The translations under genes were made by a program, and so were the position numbers. Positions 28,501-39,621 of a stretch of DNA of 64,000 bases are shown piece by piece. The number at the start of each line of letters is the position of its first letter. Position 1 is the stretch's first letter. Source of the stretch: Trichoplax sp. H2 (Eukaryota > Placozoa > Uniplacotomia > Trichoplacea); contig NOWV01000158.1 in NCBI GenBank assembly GCA_003344405.1, positions 62,001 through 126,000 of the forward strand. Reading direction: 5' to 3'. The notes under the pieces are model-generated. The model was not told the DNA's origin, did no database searches, and saw only the letters and a program-made list of their open reading frames with translations.

Positions 28501-29622
28501 ATATAAACAACGCGCTCGTTCATTGCAAGCTGATAATCGCCAATTAAACGATAAGGTTTCCTCCCTTAAGAGAACATTGGAGAATGTTGAAACGGAAAAA
28601 CGTGAAGTAAATCGCAATCAAAATCGATTAGAGAAAGAAAAGAAAGCTCTAAAGCAAACACTCGAGAAAGTCGAGAAAGATCGCTTACGTATACAAGAAT
28701 TATATAAGCGAGCAGATAGTGATCGCGTGCAATTAGATCGTTCCTTGAATCAATCGGATGAAGAAAATGCTAACTTACAGAAGCGAATTAAAGATATTGA
28801 AAGTTTACTAGCGGATAAAGAGAAAGTTCAAGCTCAAAGGTATTGCTATATTTTTAACTATAACTGTCTTAAATGTTGTAAAATCATAAAAGCAATCTAT
28901 GTTAGCAAAGGATGGCTCATAATACAAATGATTCTTATTTTTCTTAGATTGGTTGATGTAACTAAACGCCATCGTCATGAATTGGACTTGGAAGCTGAGC
29001 GTACTCGGGCTAAAGACATGCATACTGATCGAATTAATCGAACCAAGATTAAGGGATTAGAAGATCAGGTAAAATAGAACCAAAGATGATGTTCATTAGT
29101 AATTTAATGTTATCAACGGTCGATTTATTCTCTCAAAAGATTTCATTAAGATTGTAAAAAACCAGTAAGATTGACGATATTCTTCTCCATGGCTAGGTGA
29201 AAATGCTAAAAGGGCAATTAAATAAAGAAATGGAAAATAAGGAATCTTACATCGCTAATTCTACACTCAAGAATGAAGAAACTCGTAACTTGCACAATAT
29301 CTTGGGATCATCATTGCATAAATTAGGCAGCGATAGTGCTGCTGATACCTCACTGCTTTTACAGCAAGAATCAAAACGTCTTGATGATACTATCGATAAT
29401 TATCGAGCTAATACTACTAGTGTTAGCTTTGCTAAAGTTTCTCCTTCCAGTACACCTTATAATACTGGCAAGTTAGCAAGTATGAAATCACCTACAGCGG
29501 CACGCCGAACTCTTTCACCTACATCTCCACGAAAAACTCCAACATCGATTTTACGCTCTTCACCGAACCGTAGTACTAATTACTCCTCGCCACTTAAATC
29601 CAAGTATGGCGGCCGAACTTAA
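16503..29622 (+). CDS. CROCC: Rootletin (ciliary rootlet coiled-coil protein)
   Basis: The structural coiled-coil protein of the ciliary rootlet, the fibre anchoring basal bodies. Coding exons: 16503-16643, 20695-20889, 21150-21233, 21580-21704, 21784-21937, 22074-22180, 22267-22408, 22563-22648, 22793-22847, 22980-23321, 23429-23559, 23634-23702, 23983-24556, 24729-25667, 26007-26068, 26158-27563, 27658-28256, 28406-28839, 28948-29068, 29197-29622. They total 6192 nt, exactly 2064 codons with the stop, and every junction is GT/AG with matching phase. Human rootletin is about 2017 residues. Recognisable stretches include NRVEDMLAVSRAERDEIY and KYSAVSER (residues 20-47), RKIQAYQDGQQRQALLIQKL (about 90-110), ENNRLMSLWRTVIAFRREFG (about 242-261) and ARRELQELRRQVKLMDGER. 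Almost the whole protein is heptad-rich coiled coil, broken by three basic Ser-Pro segments (about residues 424-445, 1389-1437 and 2003-2063). Intron 1 is 4.05 kb and the others are 80-850 bp. The N-terminus may extend into an unrecognised upstream exon. Confidence 0.93.
16644..20694 (+). other. Large intron of the rootletin gene
   Basis: A 4.05-kb intron between phase-0 exons (GTAAGT donor at 16644, CTTTAG acceptor at 20694). It is by far the largest in the gene. The longest internal open frame (19376-19705, plus strand, no ATG start) has no recognisable pattern. No nested gene or repeat identified. Confidence 0.75.
25831..25880 (+). repeat. Short direct repeat inside a rootletin intron
   Basis: ttttaaggcattcagattag at 25831-25850 and ttttaagacattctgattag at 25861-25880 differ at two positions, with a 10-bp spacer. 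They lie in the 339-bp intron 25668-26006. Confidence 0.75.
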
Positions 29623-30770
29623 TGAAGAATACAAAAAAAGTGCACGGTTGGAAATAAGAAGAATAGTAGGAGAAAAAGGATACAAATTTAGGCAAAAAAG
29701 GAATTGACTGATTATCTTTATTTGGATGTAGACTCCTGTCCATTGGATGGTAGAGATTTGCTTGCTTTAGATGAACTTGTGCTGCAAGTTTTATCGATTG
29801 AATAGAATTACCCATATTTTAGACAGTAATAGCAGTTCATGATGATCATTAAGCAAGAATTAGATATTTTAATATCCTATCGATTTTGTTCATCAAGACA
29901 CCTGTAGTATGATTTACTGACTATTGATGTCGAAGTTAATATTCAAAAAGGATAGATACAAAGGTATCATTCTTGTAACACAACACCAACATTTACCTTA
30001 GATTTAGCTCGATGGCAATTATTTTATGCATAGTATATCGTAATCATTTTGATGGTAGTTGTTGTTGTTGTGGTTATGTTTATGCTTAACATGATGATTG
30101 TAATGATTCATACCTCTACTCTTAGCCTTCCTATGATCTTCCACTTTGATCCATATTTTAACGTGTCTACCTTTGTGAGTTGTAATTTATTTGCCTATCG
30201 TTCTATTATTTTCTACCTAGCTTTTAGAATAACAGTCGTTTCATCTTACTATTAGTACGTACTAATCAAATATTATACATCAGAAATATTTCAGTTGGAT
30301 CCTATTTGGCAATACTATGTCATCACCTATGCTGTTATGGATGGGAGGCAATCTTAACCTTGACTATTGTCATTATGATTTTAAAAAGTTTAGATTATCA
30401 ACAATTTATGCTTCTAAAATGCAGTAAAAAAGTTAAAATTGAACATGGTAAATAAGCTATTAATTTTACTTAACATTTTAAAAATTTATAAGATGTTGTT
30501 CGAGGGTGATTTTATAAGCCCTTGCTTTATTGCACTATGAGCAAATGACTTAAAACCAAATAAAGTAACCCATTTTGAATAAACATGCAGTTTTAGATAG
30601 CTTATTTGGCATGATTTTGGTTAGCCTTGACGGTATTACTTTATATCACACCTTCTGAGCTTGACTCCTTTATAGTCAAATATAGATATCCTATTTTTTC
30701 TTTCCCCAATTTACCCCCAAAAAGTATTATTAAATATAAGAAATTTATTTCAGTTCTATTTGATTTTAAG
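29623..30770. other. Rootletin 3' flank and intergenic DNA
   Basis: The 3' UTR must begin here. No AATAAA is close to the stop; the first ones are near 30559 and 30579, which would give a UTR of about 0.95 kb unless a variant signal is used. The small open frames at 29594-29815 (-) and 30049-30255 (+) look like chance. Confidence 0.4.
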
Positions 30771-30774
30771 ACCT

Positions 30775-31165
30775 TGTGGTGCAGTCGCTAATATAGCTAA
30801 GATTAAGATTGCATGATCGTACAAGAATAGTTGGTCTTGTATGTTGGATTACAAGATTGTGTAAGTGTCCATTTGTAGAAGATATATTACAGAATGTACC
30901 CGTATTAGAGCAATTTTATCGATATAATCCAGATTCCAATACATAAAATAGATTGCACTTGAGTATGTGAATACTGTGAGATTTGTATTGAGACGATTTA
31001 ATTACAAATAGATAGCCATAACAAATTTAGATCTGATCTTGCGGCTGCACTGGCAATATGTGATTGCGTTGCTAAGAAAATCATTTTGTAACTGATTGCA
31101 GCATATATAACGATAGATTTGATTGTAATAAGTTAGATATTCTGATTGTATCTAGATATTACTTG
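30775..31165 (+). repeat. Dispersed repeat, copy 1 (paired with 34905-35320)
   Basis: About 390 bp collinear with a second copy 4.1 kb downstream. Shared landmarks in order: aatatagct(t)aga, aagattgtgtaag, atttgtagaagat, atagatttgc/atagattgca, agtatgt, aaatttagatctgatcttgcg, ttctgtaact/ttttgtaact and gctgtaataagt/gattgtaataagt. Noncoding and diverged. Family unknown. Confidence 0.7.
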
Positions 31166-31251
31166 ATAGTTGTAAAACGAAGTTAATTAGTAGAGACATC
31201 TTGTTTATCTTGATAGTTATATTTATAGATTAAAACTATATGGATAATAAT

Positions 31252-31354
31252 GTAATTACAACAGTAGTGGCTATCTATGTCTCATATAGAAAGATAGATG
31301 GTAATATATATTATATTGCATTAGCGTTAGTATTAGCCACTACTGTACTAATTA
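31252..31354. mobile_element. MITE-like short element with inverted ends
   Basis: The left end (taattacaacagtagtggct) is repeated inverted at the right end (agccactactgtactaatta). About 20 bp match with few mismatches, including a perfect 13-base core acagtagtggcta/tagccactactgt. The total is 103 bp with an AT-rich middle. It could be a miniature inverted-repeat transposon or a hairpin-forming element. No flanking target duplication is clear. Confidence 0.55.
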
Positions 31355-33419
31355 GGAAATTATAATTTATTAGTAGATAGTTGCAGATGTTTTATTAGTT
31401 AGTACTGGGCTTGTATTAAATTGTAATAAAAAGCTAATACTATCCAGCAGGGTTTATTAGAGTCGAATACGATTGCAAAGCGTCCTATTGAATTACTCGA
31501 ATACTAATAGGCATTAAATCTACATTCAAGCTAAGGATACGCATAGCATAGATACAGTTCGAATTATGGTTATAATTTTTGCACAATGATAAAAGTAATA
31601 ATTAACGATTTAACAGATAGACGATCTTTATGTTATTAAATAATCTAACTGATAATGGACGACTTACTATCACGATTAGCTTATTACAAAGTAGATCTCA
31701 ATGGTTATTGGTGAATATGTGCTGATATTAGGTGTTGTAGCTCTGAGCAAGCAATATAAGCAGCAGCAAACCAGCGGAGATGTAAGATAATATTATTTAG
31801 CAATAATTGCACTAATATGTAATAATCATCCTATAAGTAATATGCCAGTATAGAAACAACTATTAAATAGCAAACTTGCAAGAATTTGCTGCGGGCAAGA
31901 TACTACGGCACCGACAATAGAAAGTCTATGGTTATTATCGTTGAAATGGCCGTAGAGCTTTCAACCTTAACTCGATTTGATCTCAAATTTATACGTGCAC
32001 GTTGTAATAGCCTGACTGCTACTATATTAGGTTGCTAACATATTTGGACACAGCCTACTGCATAATATAAGCTGTCAGTCCCGGTTCTAGTACTTAGTAT
32101 AAGCTCCTTCCTTCCTTCACCACTTCATCATCGGCAGCGACCCACTAACAAACATAATCAATCGCTAAAGTAGTACTGGTTGCGGAACCTAATCTACACT
32201 ACCTTCAAGTAGCATAATCGAAATATAAATCTCTACGTAGAGGGTTTAAAGATTCGATATTAAATCTAAATACAGACAATAAAATGATTTTTGAGGACTA
32301 TTTTTTTCTGACTAGGTTACGACCCAAAAAGTAATGATTCTATGCTACTTATGTATGCTTGGAGGCTGTCACATTAGAAACAACTCTTTACACCTTCATC
32401 AATTTTTTTGGTCGCATTTACTTCAGATGCAACTACAACCATATACCCAAAGTTTATGCACTTCATGGCATCAATATTACTGTAGCTGTAATTCGTCTTA
32501 TCATAACTAAGTATTATGGTAGCTTTTGCGGCATGCTCCAAATTTCAATATGGCATCTGGCATTCAGACAATTTACTAATCTGGCAAGTTCGGTAATGCG
32601 AATATCTATTTGAACAATCTAAGTTATTGAAATAGTCTATAGGCTACGGTGATTATTCTAATTTCACTTTTGAACATATTTCATTTTCAGCCACCAACAT
32701 TATATCTAAAACAATTTTAAAGTAGCAATTTCACAATCTGCCAATATTTTTTATTCATTTGAATAATTTTGGTGCTATGTTGACCTTTTGCCTATCATTC
32801 GTGAATAACTGTGCATAAAATATCAGAATGTGTTCAAGAATGAAATAAAATATTTAAGTTGAAGACAATTGGAATAACCAAGATGTCAGAATGACAGTAA
32901 ACGTAAGGATCATTTCAGTTTATTACCAATACAATTTATAGCCTAATACAGTGCATTAAAATATACTATACTTTAATGTAATAAAAGACTAAAAGCAGAG
33001 TCCTTTATAGCTTTTAGTATGTAACTATTCTAATTTTCTATATAGAAAATACCTAGAAAGTGATAGTATCTTTTAGTTTTAACCTGGCAAATCTTTATGT
33101 CGCCATGTTTTCTTCTTCATTAATTTACAAAGTATTATATAGATTACTATAGGAATAACCTAAGAGTAATCGCCTAATCTAAAGAAAGGGCGTTTGATAG
33201 CATACGAGATTATTGATGAATTTGACTTAGTAACAAAACCGCTATCCATAGAGAAAGGGGATTTATAACATGACAGTAAAGTACGGTAATGCTGCCTATA
33301 ATCGTACAGTTACCGTACAACTTCACGCTAAAACATCAACTGTCAACACTAATATTAAGAAGTAGTCATAGTAGTCATATAAAATTTTATGATAAGCGAT
33401 TACTGTCATCTTTATAAAA
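31355..33419. other. Intergenic DNA without a recognised gene
   Basis: AT-rich spacer. An 84-codon open frame at 32359-32613 (+) has a varied residue composition but no recognisable motif, no clear splice sites and no neighbour supporting it. I do not call it a gene. Confidence 0.45.
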
Positions 33420-33479
33420 TTCGAATTTTTCAGATTCAGATTCCGGATCCGGTCGGATTTATGTCCGATATAAATTTAA

Positions 33480-34080
33480 TTTTTGGATTTTAATTTTTAG
33501 AAAATGTTATAAGAGTTGACTTTTAAAATTTGAACTTTCTGTTGTGAATTTGAAACTTCGGAATTGTATGAAGTGACATGAAAGCTACATTAGAAAGTTT
33601 AGTTGAGAAAATAGAAAATAAGATGGCAAATAGTAGAGGTTATGTTGATTGTTAAGTAGTTGAAGTGTTATTTTTATGACTAAATCTTGATGTTTAAAGG
33701 TTAATTTTTAGATTTTTGTAATATATGATGATTGGAAATTAAGTTAAAAGTGAAGCTTGAGGTATTTTATACTTAGTTTGATGGTTTCATAGTGTTTTGT
33801 AAGGGAATTATAAGGTAATTTGTGTCTGAACTTTGAATGATTCTTGTTTTCTTAAGTGGTGCAAAGCAGTTTTCTAAAATGGGTCTTAAGAGTGATTGGT
33901 TAATAAATATTTAATTTTAAGTTCCACTGAGGGCTCTGCAAAGCCTATAAATGATACTACAATCAGAAAATTTAGAGCAGAGAGCAAAAGAAGATTCTTT
34001 TGAAGAACTTGTTGAATTTTAAAGGCCTTCGGGGTCGAACTGTTGTAAGTTAAAGCGTTCTTTTTGTTGGTTGTTTGGTT
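33480..34080 (+). repeat. C-poor, TATA-containing segment, possible LTR remnant
   Basis: About 600 bp with very few C on the plus strand and many G and T, unlike its surroundings. It ends in ggctctgcaaagcctataaa (TATA box at 33946-33953) followed by an A/G-rich tract. Strong strand asymmetry plus a TATA box near one end resembles a retrotransposon LTR. No ends or target duplication were found. Confidence 0.35.
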
Positions 34081-34904
34081 ATTAACAGTTTCAGTTCTGT
34101 CGTTTTTTTCATTTCTTTACTTATAATACTTAGAATTAAGTATTTGGAAGGTTATCGGATCAGACTCTCACATTTTCTTAATAAATTGTTGATCGGTTGT
34201 TTCCCCAATTTTATTTGGTGTCAAAGTTTTGTCAAGTCGACCAGAGTACAAAGAAAGTAGAATCAAAGTTCGTTAGAACTTTGGTTCCTTGGTTTCTACA
34301 CATTTCATTCCATTACACTAATATCATAGTGGTTAGAAGTGTGAATAATGTCTTAACAAATTAAAATTTATTCATAGTTATTTTATTAACTAAAAGCTTA
34401 TTGTATATTGAAGATGCAGCTTATTTTCCATCAGTAGCAAAACAGAATTTGTTGAGAGTTAAAAAGAGCAGTATTGTATTCACATTTTCAAATAATACTG
34501 GTAATAATTAGTATAATTTGGCACAGCAATATCGAATCTAACCTTGAGCTGGACTTAGATTCTGCCTACCACAAAGAGATAAACTATTACTATTCACACC
34601 TTAACAAATCTCCAACTGATCAACATCGATTACAAAATATTCAGCTACGTTATATTTCCAGTTGTGCATAATAAACAAATCTTAATTTTGTTGTAATAAT
34701 CTTAATAAAAGTATCCAACTACGTAATCGAGTCTTAAAGTGATCATATTCTCACAAAATAAGGGCAAAAAGGTAGTTGGCATTTAATAAAAGGCTAGATT
34801 TGGATGCTTTACAATGTTGAAATTATAGAGGACATTTAATAAGAATTGAATAAAGACGTATCCTGAGTCCTATTGATCATAGGCTCCTGTTTGTAACTTC
34901 TAAC

Positions 34905-35320
34905 ACATTGTAGTGTAGCCCCAAATATAGCTTAGATTACTATTATAAGACTGTACGAGAATAACTTAACTTGTACAGTAAGCTAGAGTGTAAGATTGTG
35001 TAAGAGTCTATTTGTAGAAGATGTTTACAATACGTATTGTAGCGAATCTATTAAGATGTTTATATAAAGATCTGAGATATAAATAGATTTGCTCTAAGTA
35101 TGTTAGTACTGTAAGTATTGTATTGTAATGCTTTAAATAGACGCGCGAATTATGAATAGATTGCGCGATGGTAAATTTAGATCTGATCTTGCGACTTAAT
35201 GGGCAAGATAAGATTTGTTACAGTAAAAGCATTCTGTAACTAATCGTATATAAATCGTGAATTTTGCTGTAATAAGTAGATTGTCAGATAGTCAGATAGT
35301 CCTTGGTAGTTAGCCGAACC
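34905..35320 (+). repeat. Dispersed repeat, copy 2 (paired with 30775-31165)
   Basis: Second copy of the family described at 30775, same orientation, including the conserved core aaatttagatctgatcttgc near 35171. It ends near a small tandem of gatagtca units at about 35285. Confidence 0.7.
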
Positions 35321-36615
35321 TAACTTCTGTAATAAAGTGAAATTTGCAAGAAACTGTAGTTCTTGATTTATTGTTTTGAAGATCACTTTATCACACACAT
35401 TTAGCACAATCACAATTGAATCATCAGTAAAGTAATTTTCTCAGATAGATGATAGTTATCAATATCCTGCATTTTAGTATTTTTACAACTACAGTACAGT
35501 TGTTCACAGAAGATCATATACCATTCTTGAATAATTATAATTGATTGTTGGGAGCGATTACATGCTTATTATTCGCAAATAACATGTCTAACGATGTCAA
35601 CGCAATATCTAATATTGTACTATATTAAGGTTATCTATATATGTATTCTCATGTTGCCATACTTGGCATGATAGTCTATTTGTAATGTCTAAACTAGAGA
35701 AACCTTTCTGTTAGTGATGATCTTGTGATCTACGTCAGTAGATCAAAGGTCACAATAAAGAAAGTATATAAACTCTTCATTTTAATAATAAAGTTAGTTC
35801 TTCAAATTAATTACTGGGTCTCCTTGCTGAGTGCAGATCTAGTACTTGTTACAAAATTTGGAAGTTGTAACAAGGACATTTGGAGCCACCGCTTATGGCT
35901 AATAAACTTCGACTATATAAATTATTTACTATTATTATATTTACTGCTCAGCCCATTTTGAAGTGTACAGTTATTCGATTTTTCGTATTTCGAACTGATA
36001 TTTAGGGTTGGTGATAGATTTTGGATTCATTGTATGAATAATTTCCGCCTCCTTTTAGTGTATAAATTAAACAAAAAATGGAAATACACTCTCATAAGTA
36101 AATATTATCCAACAATATTCTTACTCAAGAAATTCAAGTACTGTAATTGACCTGTCATAAATTCGTAATGTTATTAAACAAATTACTGTATTCGAAAGAA
36201 TTAGAAAATGATCATTATTAGCTGATCCAACAATAAAAAAATAAGATGAATTATATATTATTGTTACAGCCCAGTAACTTCTATACTGCAGAGTTGACTA
36301 TTGTATCTTAAGATCCGTTAAATTAAAAATCGTTTATATCATCACGCGTCAAATAATTATCGTCTAATGGTTTAAAGATCCCTAATATGATTCAATAGCA
36401 TCGCTGAACTAGGTAGGTTTCATTAATATTAAATAGAAACTGAAATATTCATAAGTTATTGAAGAATCGAGATCGGCTTACGTTTACTAATTTTATGCCT
36501 TAATAAATATTTAGATTAGATTCTTGAACGGGGGAGTAGAAGTTAAAATGCTTTTCGAAAAATTGTACAAAGTTTCGTAAGAAGGAGGTTGGTAGCCACA
36601 GTATTAAAAACGACA
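35321..36615. other. Intergenic DNA without a recognised gene
   Basis: AT-rich. The 78-codon open frame at 35725-35961 (+) is hydrophobic and low in complexity, with no domain pattern. Nothing else supported. Confidence 0.45.
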
Positions 36616-36619
36616 GTGT

Positions 36620-37530
36620 TTATTGATCATTTTAGACTGTATGTTTCATCTTGAATTTATCGTTTAATGAAAATTCTATCATATGACTTCAATATTATTT
36701 CTGTTTTATAGCTAATTAATAGTCATGGCTACCAATACACTGTCTAGATAAATTTCATGATTGCCTAGTTCATATTCTATGTTAATCAGTTACATAATTC
36801 ACTTTTTATTGCTTGAACTTTTGGGGGAAAAGTTATTGATTTGGCTTCGTCATTTTGTAATCCAGTTTATGTATTTGACATATCTAAATTAAGATTATAA
36901 CTGTGCAATTAATCCAGATCACTGAAATATTTCCTGCCACTTTACGCCTGAAATTTGAGAAAAATTTCCCTTTAATTACTTGATATAAATTGAATCTGGT
37001 TGGTTCCAATTTAGTAAGTCACTTAATCTAGACATGACAAAAATGAAAACTAGCTTTATCTTGGATATAATATTTATTCATATCCTATCCTTGAACTGGG
37101 CATTATTTAAATTTCTATCGCAACATTTTCTGATATGAAAGGAGAAGTACTGTAGATTAATTACCGTAGTTTACAAGTAGATTTTATGATGCCGTGTTCT
37201 AATGATTTCCAAATTGGATTTATCAGATTGTCGCTCTTTACAGAGTTAGCTTGCGGTATAAATTAAAGGCAAGAAGCACCTCGGCACTAGACAGTTAACT
37301 AACTTATAAATTGTGGACTAAATTGGGTTACCTCTTTAGACTATTGTCGCTCTTTTCGTAATCGGTATATAGTTGAGATAATCTCTTTAACGGTAGTTAG
37401 ATTAAACTTTTACAAGTGTAATTAATTATCTATTTAATTATCTATTCATAAGGCAGATAATACAGTTATAACATAGATTAGATTATTAGATCGTAGCTTA
37501 TTTATGGAATTAGACCTTCACCATCGTATA
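36620..37530 (+). repeat. Degenerate dispersed repeat, copy 1 (related to 41880-42420)
   Basis: Collinear similarity with a copy 5.2 kb downstream. Shared landmarks: atgtttcatctt/atgctttcatct, ttctgttttatagctaatta/ttctatcttatagctaacta, atctagacatgacaaaa/atctagacaaggcaaaa and gggcattatttaaatttcta/tagcattatttagatttcta. A further motif at about 37470-37530 (attattagatcgtagctta, then cgtataaatta) is also seen near 42930-42990 and 43770-43830. Noncoding. Confidence 0.5.
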
Positions 37531-37946
37531 AATTAAGATCACATTATGAAATGTGCCAATTTTATTTGATCCCTTTCGTACCCGAAATATAAATTCCACT
37601 GTAAGCTGATTATCCAAATTTGAACTATTAAATGATATGGTAGCATAATCTCTCTCCATTTGTAAACATGCGATAAATTAATTAGCTTTCAAGATTAATT
37701 ATAAGAGGTAATATGAAATTCCATATCGTTCGTAGAGAAATTACAGATATCTGAAATAATGTTTTCTGCAGCAGTTAAGTTAAACTATGTAATGGTGTAT
37801 TCGTTACGTAACTTGAATTGCGAGATGACATCCTTGTAAGTAATTTAGTATAGTCTCTATTGATACATATTTCAGAAGAAATAGTCTTTTAACAGCAAAT
37901 GAATTATTTACACATGCAATTTATCATAAAGTAACCTAATCGAAAC

Positions 37947-38000
37947 ATGAAATATTAATGAGGATTGACTACAACATTTTATGAAATATTAATGAGGATT
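37947..38000 (+). repeat. Perfect 20-bp direct repeat upstream of a four-TM gene
   Basis: atgaaatattaatgaggatt occurs at 37947-37966 and again at 37981-38000, 112-165 bp before the ATG at 38112. It may be a regulatory duplication or a footprint. Confidence 0.8.
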
Positions 38001-38111
38001 TTAATTCTTACTAGGATTATATTAGCTCCTTGAATTCTATATTGTCATTGAAGATATCATATCAGCTACAGTTTATCATCACAAAGTGGGCAAAACTTAT
38101 TGAATTTCATC

Positions 38112-39621
38112 ATGACGACAACCAACGTTCAGATATATAAATACACAGAAAGAGATCCCCAGAACCATGAAGAGTCCGCTACAACCGTTGCAGGAAATGC
38201 TACTTACAGTGATCCAAATATTCGCTTAAAGGAACTTGGAATTGTTTTCAATAATAATTATGAGTCAGGGTTTTCCTCAATAGCTATCGAAAATACCAAC
38301 TGTAACAATCCAATTCATCAGGTACAATAAAAATTATTATTGATGACGTTCCCGAAAATGTAATCTGTAAATCAAATGTCTGTTTTACAGCCTACTAGGA
38401 CTATAGCAGATGTGACAGTACCCCAATCAGGGCAAAATCATCGAATTTGCCTACTTTGCAAGTTTGTAATTGGTTTTGCTTCCGTGCAAATTCTCATAGC
38501 GATATTGGGATTAATAATTAATCCTTGTCCAATTGGTTCACTTTCAATAAGCTTAAATTTGTATTATGTTACATATTGGACTGCAGGACCAGTAAGTCAA
38601 TTTAACGATAAATTGTGTAGGAACATCTAAATTCATTTTAATTAAGATGATGGAAAACTTTATCAATTATCATGCATTGCATCGTGATCTGAAATGTTCA
38701 TGTGTCCACAGGTCTTGATATTAGCTATTGTTGCTTTGATAATCAATAAAAAGGAACAACAAAGTAGCAGAAATGTAAGAAAATGATATTTCTATCTGTC
38801 ATACCTACAAGATTGATCAGATAAATACAGAAACTTGTTTTAGAAAAAAGCTCTTGAATTTCAAAATATTTTCTGTCATGAAGGATAAAATATTGTTTAC
38901 TAAAGGGCAACTAAAGACATTCTGCCCAAATTATAGCATAATTTTTAGAGATAGCCTAGTTTGATGCCGGAATTATAATTCCAAATTGACCTTAGAATAT
39001 GAAGCTGCTGTATCAGACTATTTGTTTCTTAATCGTCAGGAGATAATATCATCTGGAATTAAATATTACTGTAGAAAGATAATTTCACGTGTAGTATCGA
39101 TACGCTAGACATGATTGCATCCAGATTGAAGAAACTAAAAGATTTCTTGATATTATTTTATTGACCAGGTTAAAATTCAAAGCTGGCTGGTGGTCATAAT
39201 TATCTTATGTTTGTTAGGACAAGATGCCATTTTAGGAACATTTCTCTACGGATTAACTAGATTTGGAATTAGTTGGTTTTGTAACGGCATTTTAAGCCGT
39301 TCGATGTTTATCGGCTTTAATATTGGTGTATTAGTTATTCAATTTTCAGTAGGTATGTTTTACTGCTATTTTAGCCTTTTGGTCGCAAAATCATTGAAAT
39401 TTCGTTCGTTGCCACAATCAAGTATTCAAAGAGCATCGGTAAAATGAACGTAAACGAATATATTACAACCTCAGTAATTGAATTTTTCCATAGTCATGAT
39501 GGCTATACTTTCGCAAATTAAACTTGTTTTATTCTTATAGGAGCCTCCATCAGAACTACATTGTAATGATTGTGCATATTCGGTACTCTCTGACTTGTGT
39601 TGCATTGGTAAAACCTCGTAA
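38112..39621 (+). CDS. Four-transmembrane protein of unidentified family
   Basis: Five exons: 38112-38321, 38391-38591, 38712-38774, 39169-39438 and 39541-39621, all phase 0 with GT/AG ends, giving 274 residues. A polar, Asn-rich N-terminus (about 90 residues, no signal peptide) precedes TM1 (about 92-113, FVIGFASVQILIAILGLII). TM2 (about 125-148) is split by an intron before VLILAIVALII. A short basic loop leads to TM3 (about 163-187) and then TM4 (about 204-231, GVLVIQFSVGMFYCYFSLLV). The tail exon would end in a Cys-containing stretch (LHCNDCAYSVLSDLCCIGKT). If the last donor at 39439 is not used, the protein stops at a TGA at 39445-39447, after VK. The topology resembles CD20/MS4A-like tetraspans, but I see no diagnostic motif and do not assign a family. 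A related gene lies at 57383. An AATAAA occurs at 40004-40009. Confidence 0.7.

Noticed and set aside
32359-32613. 84-codon plus-strand open frame
   Set aside because: No motif, no ATG at its 5' end and nothing in the surroundings to support a gene.
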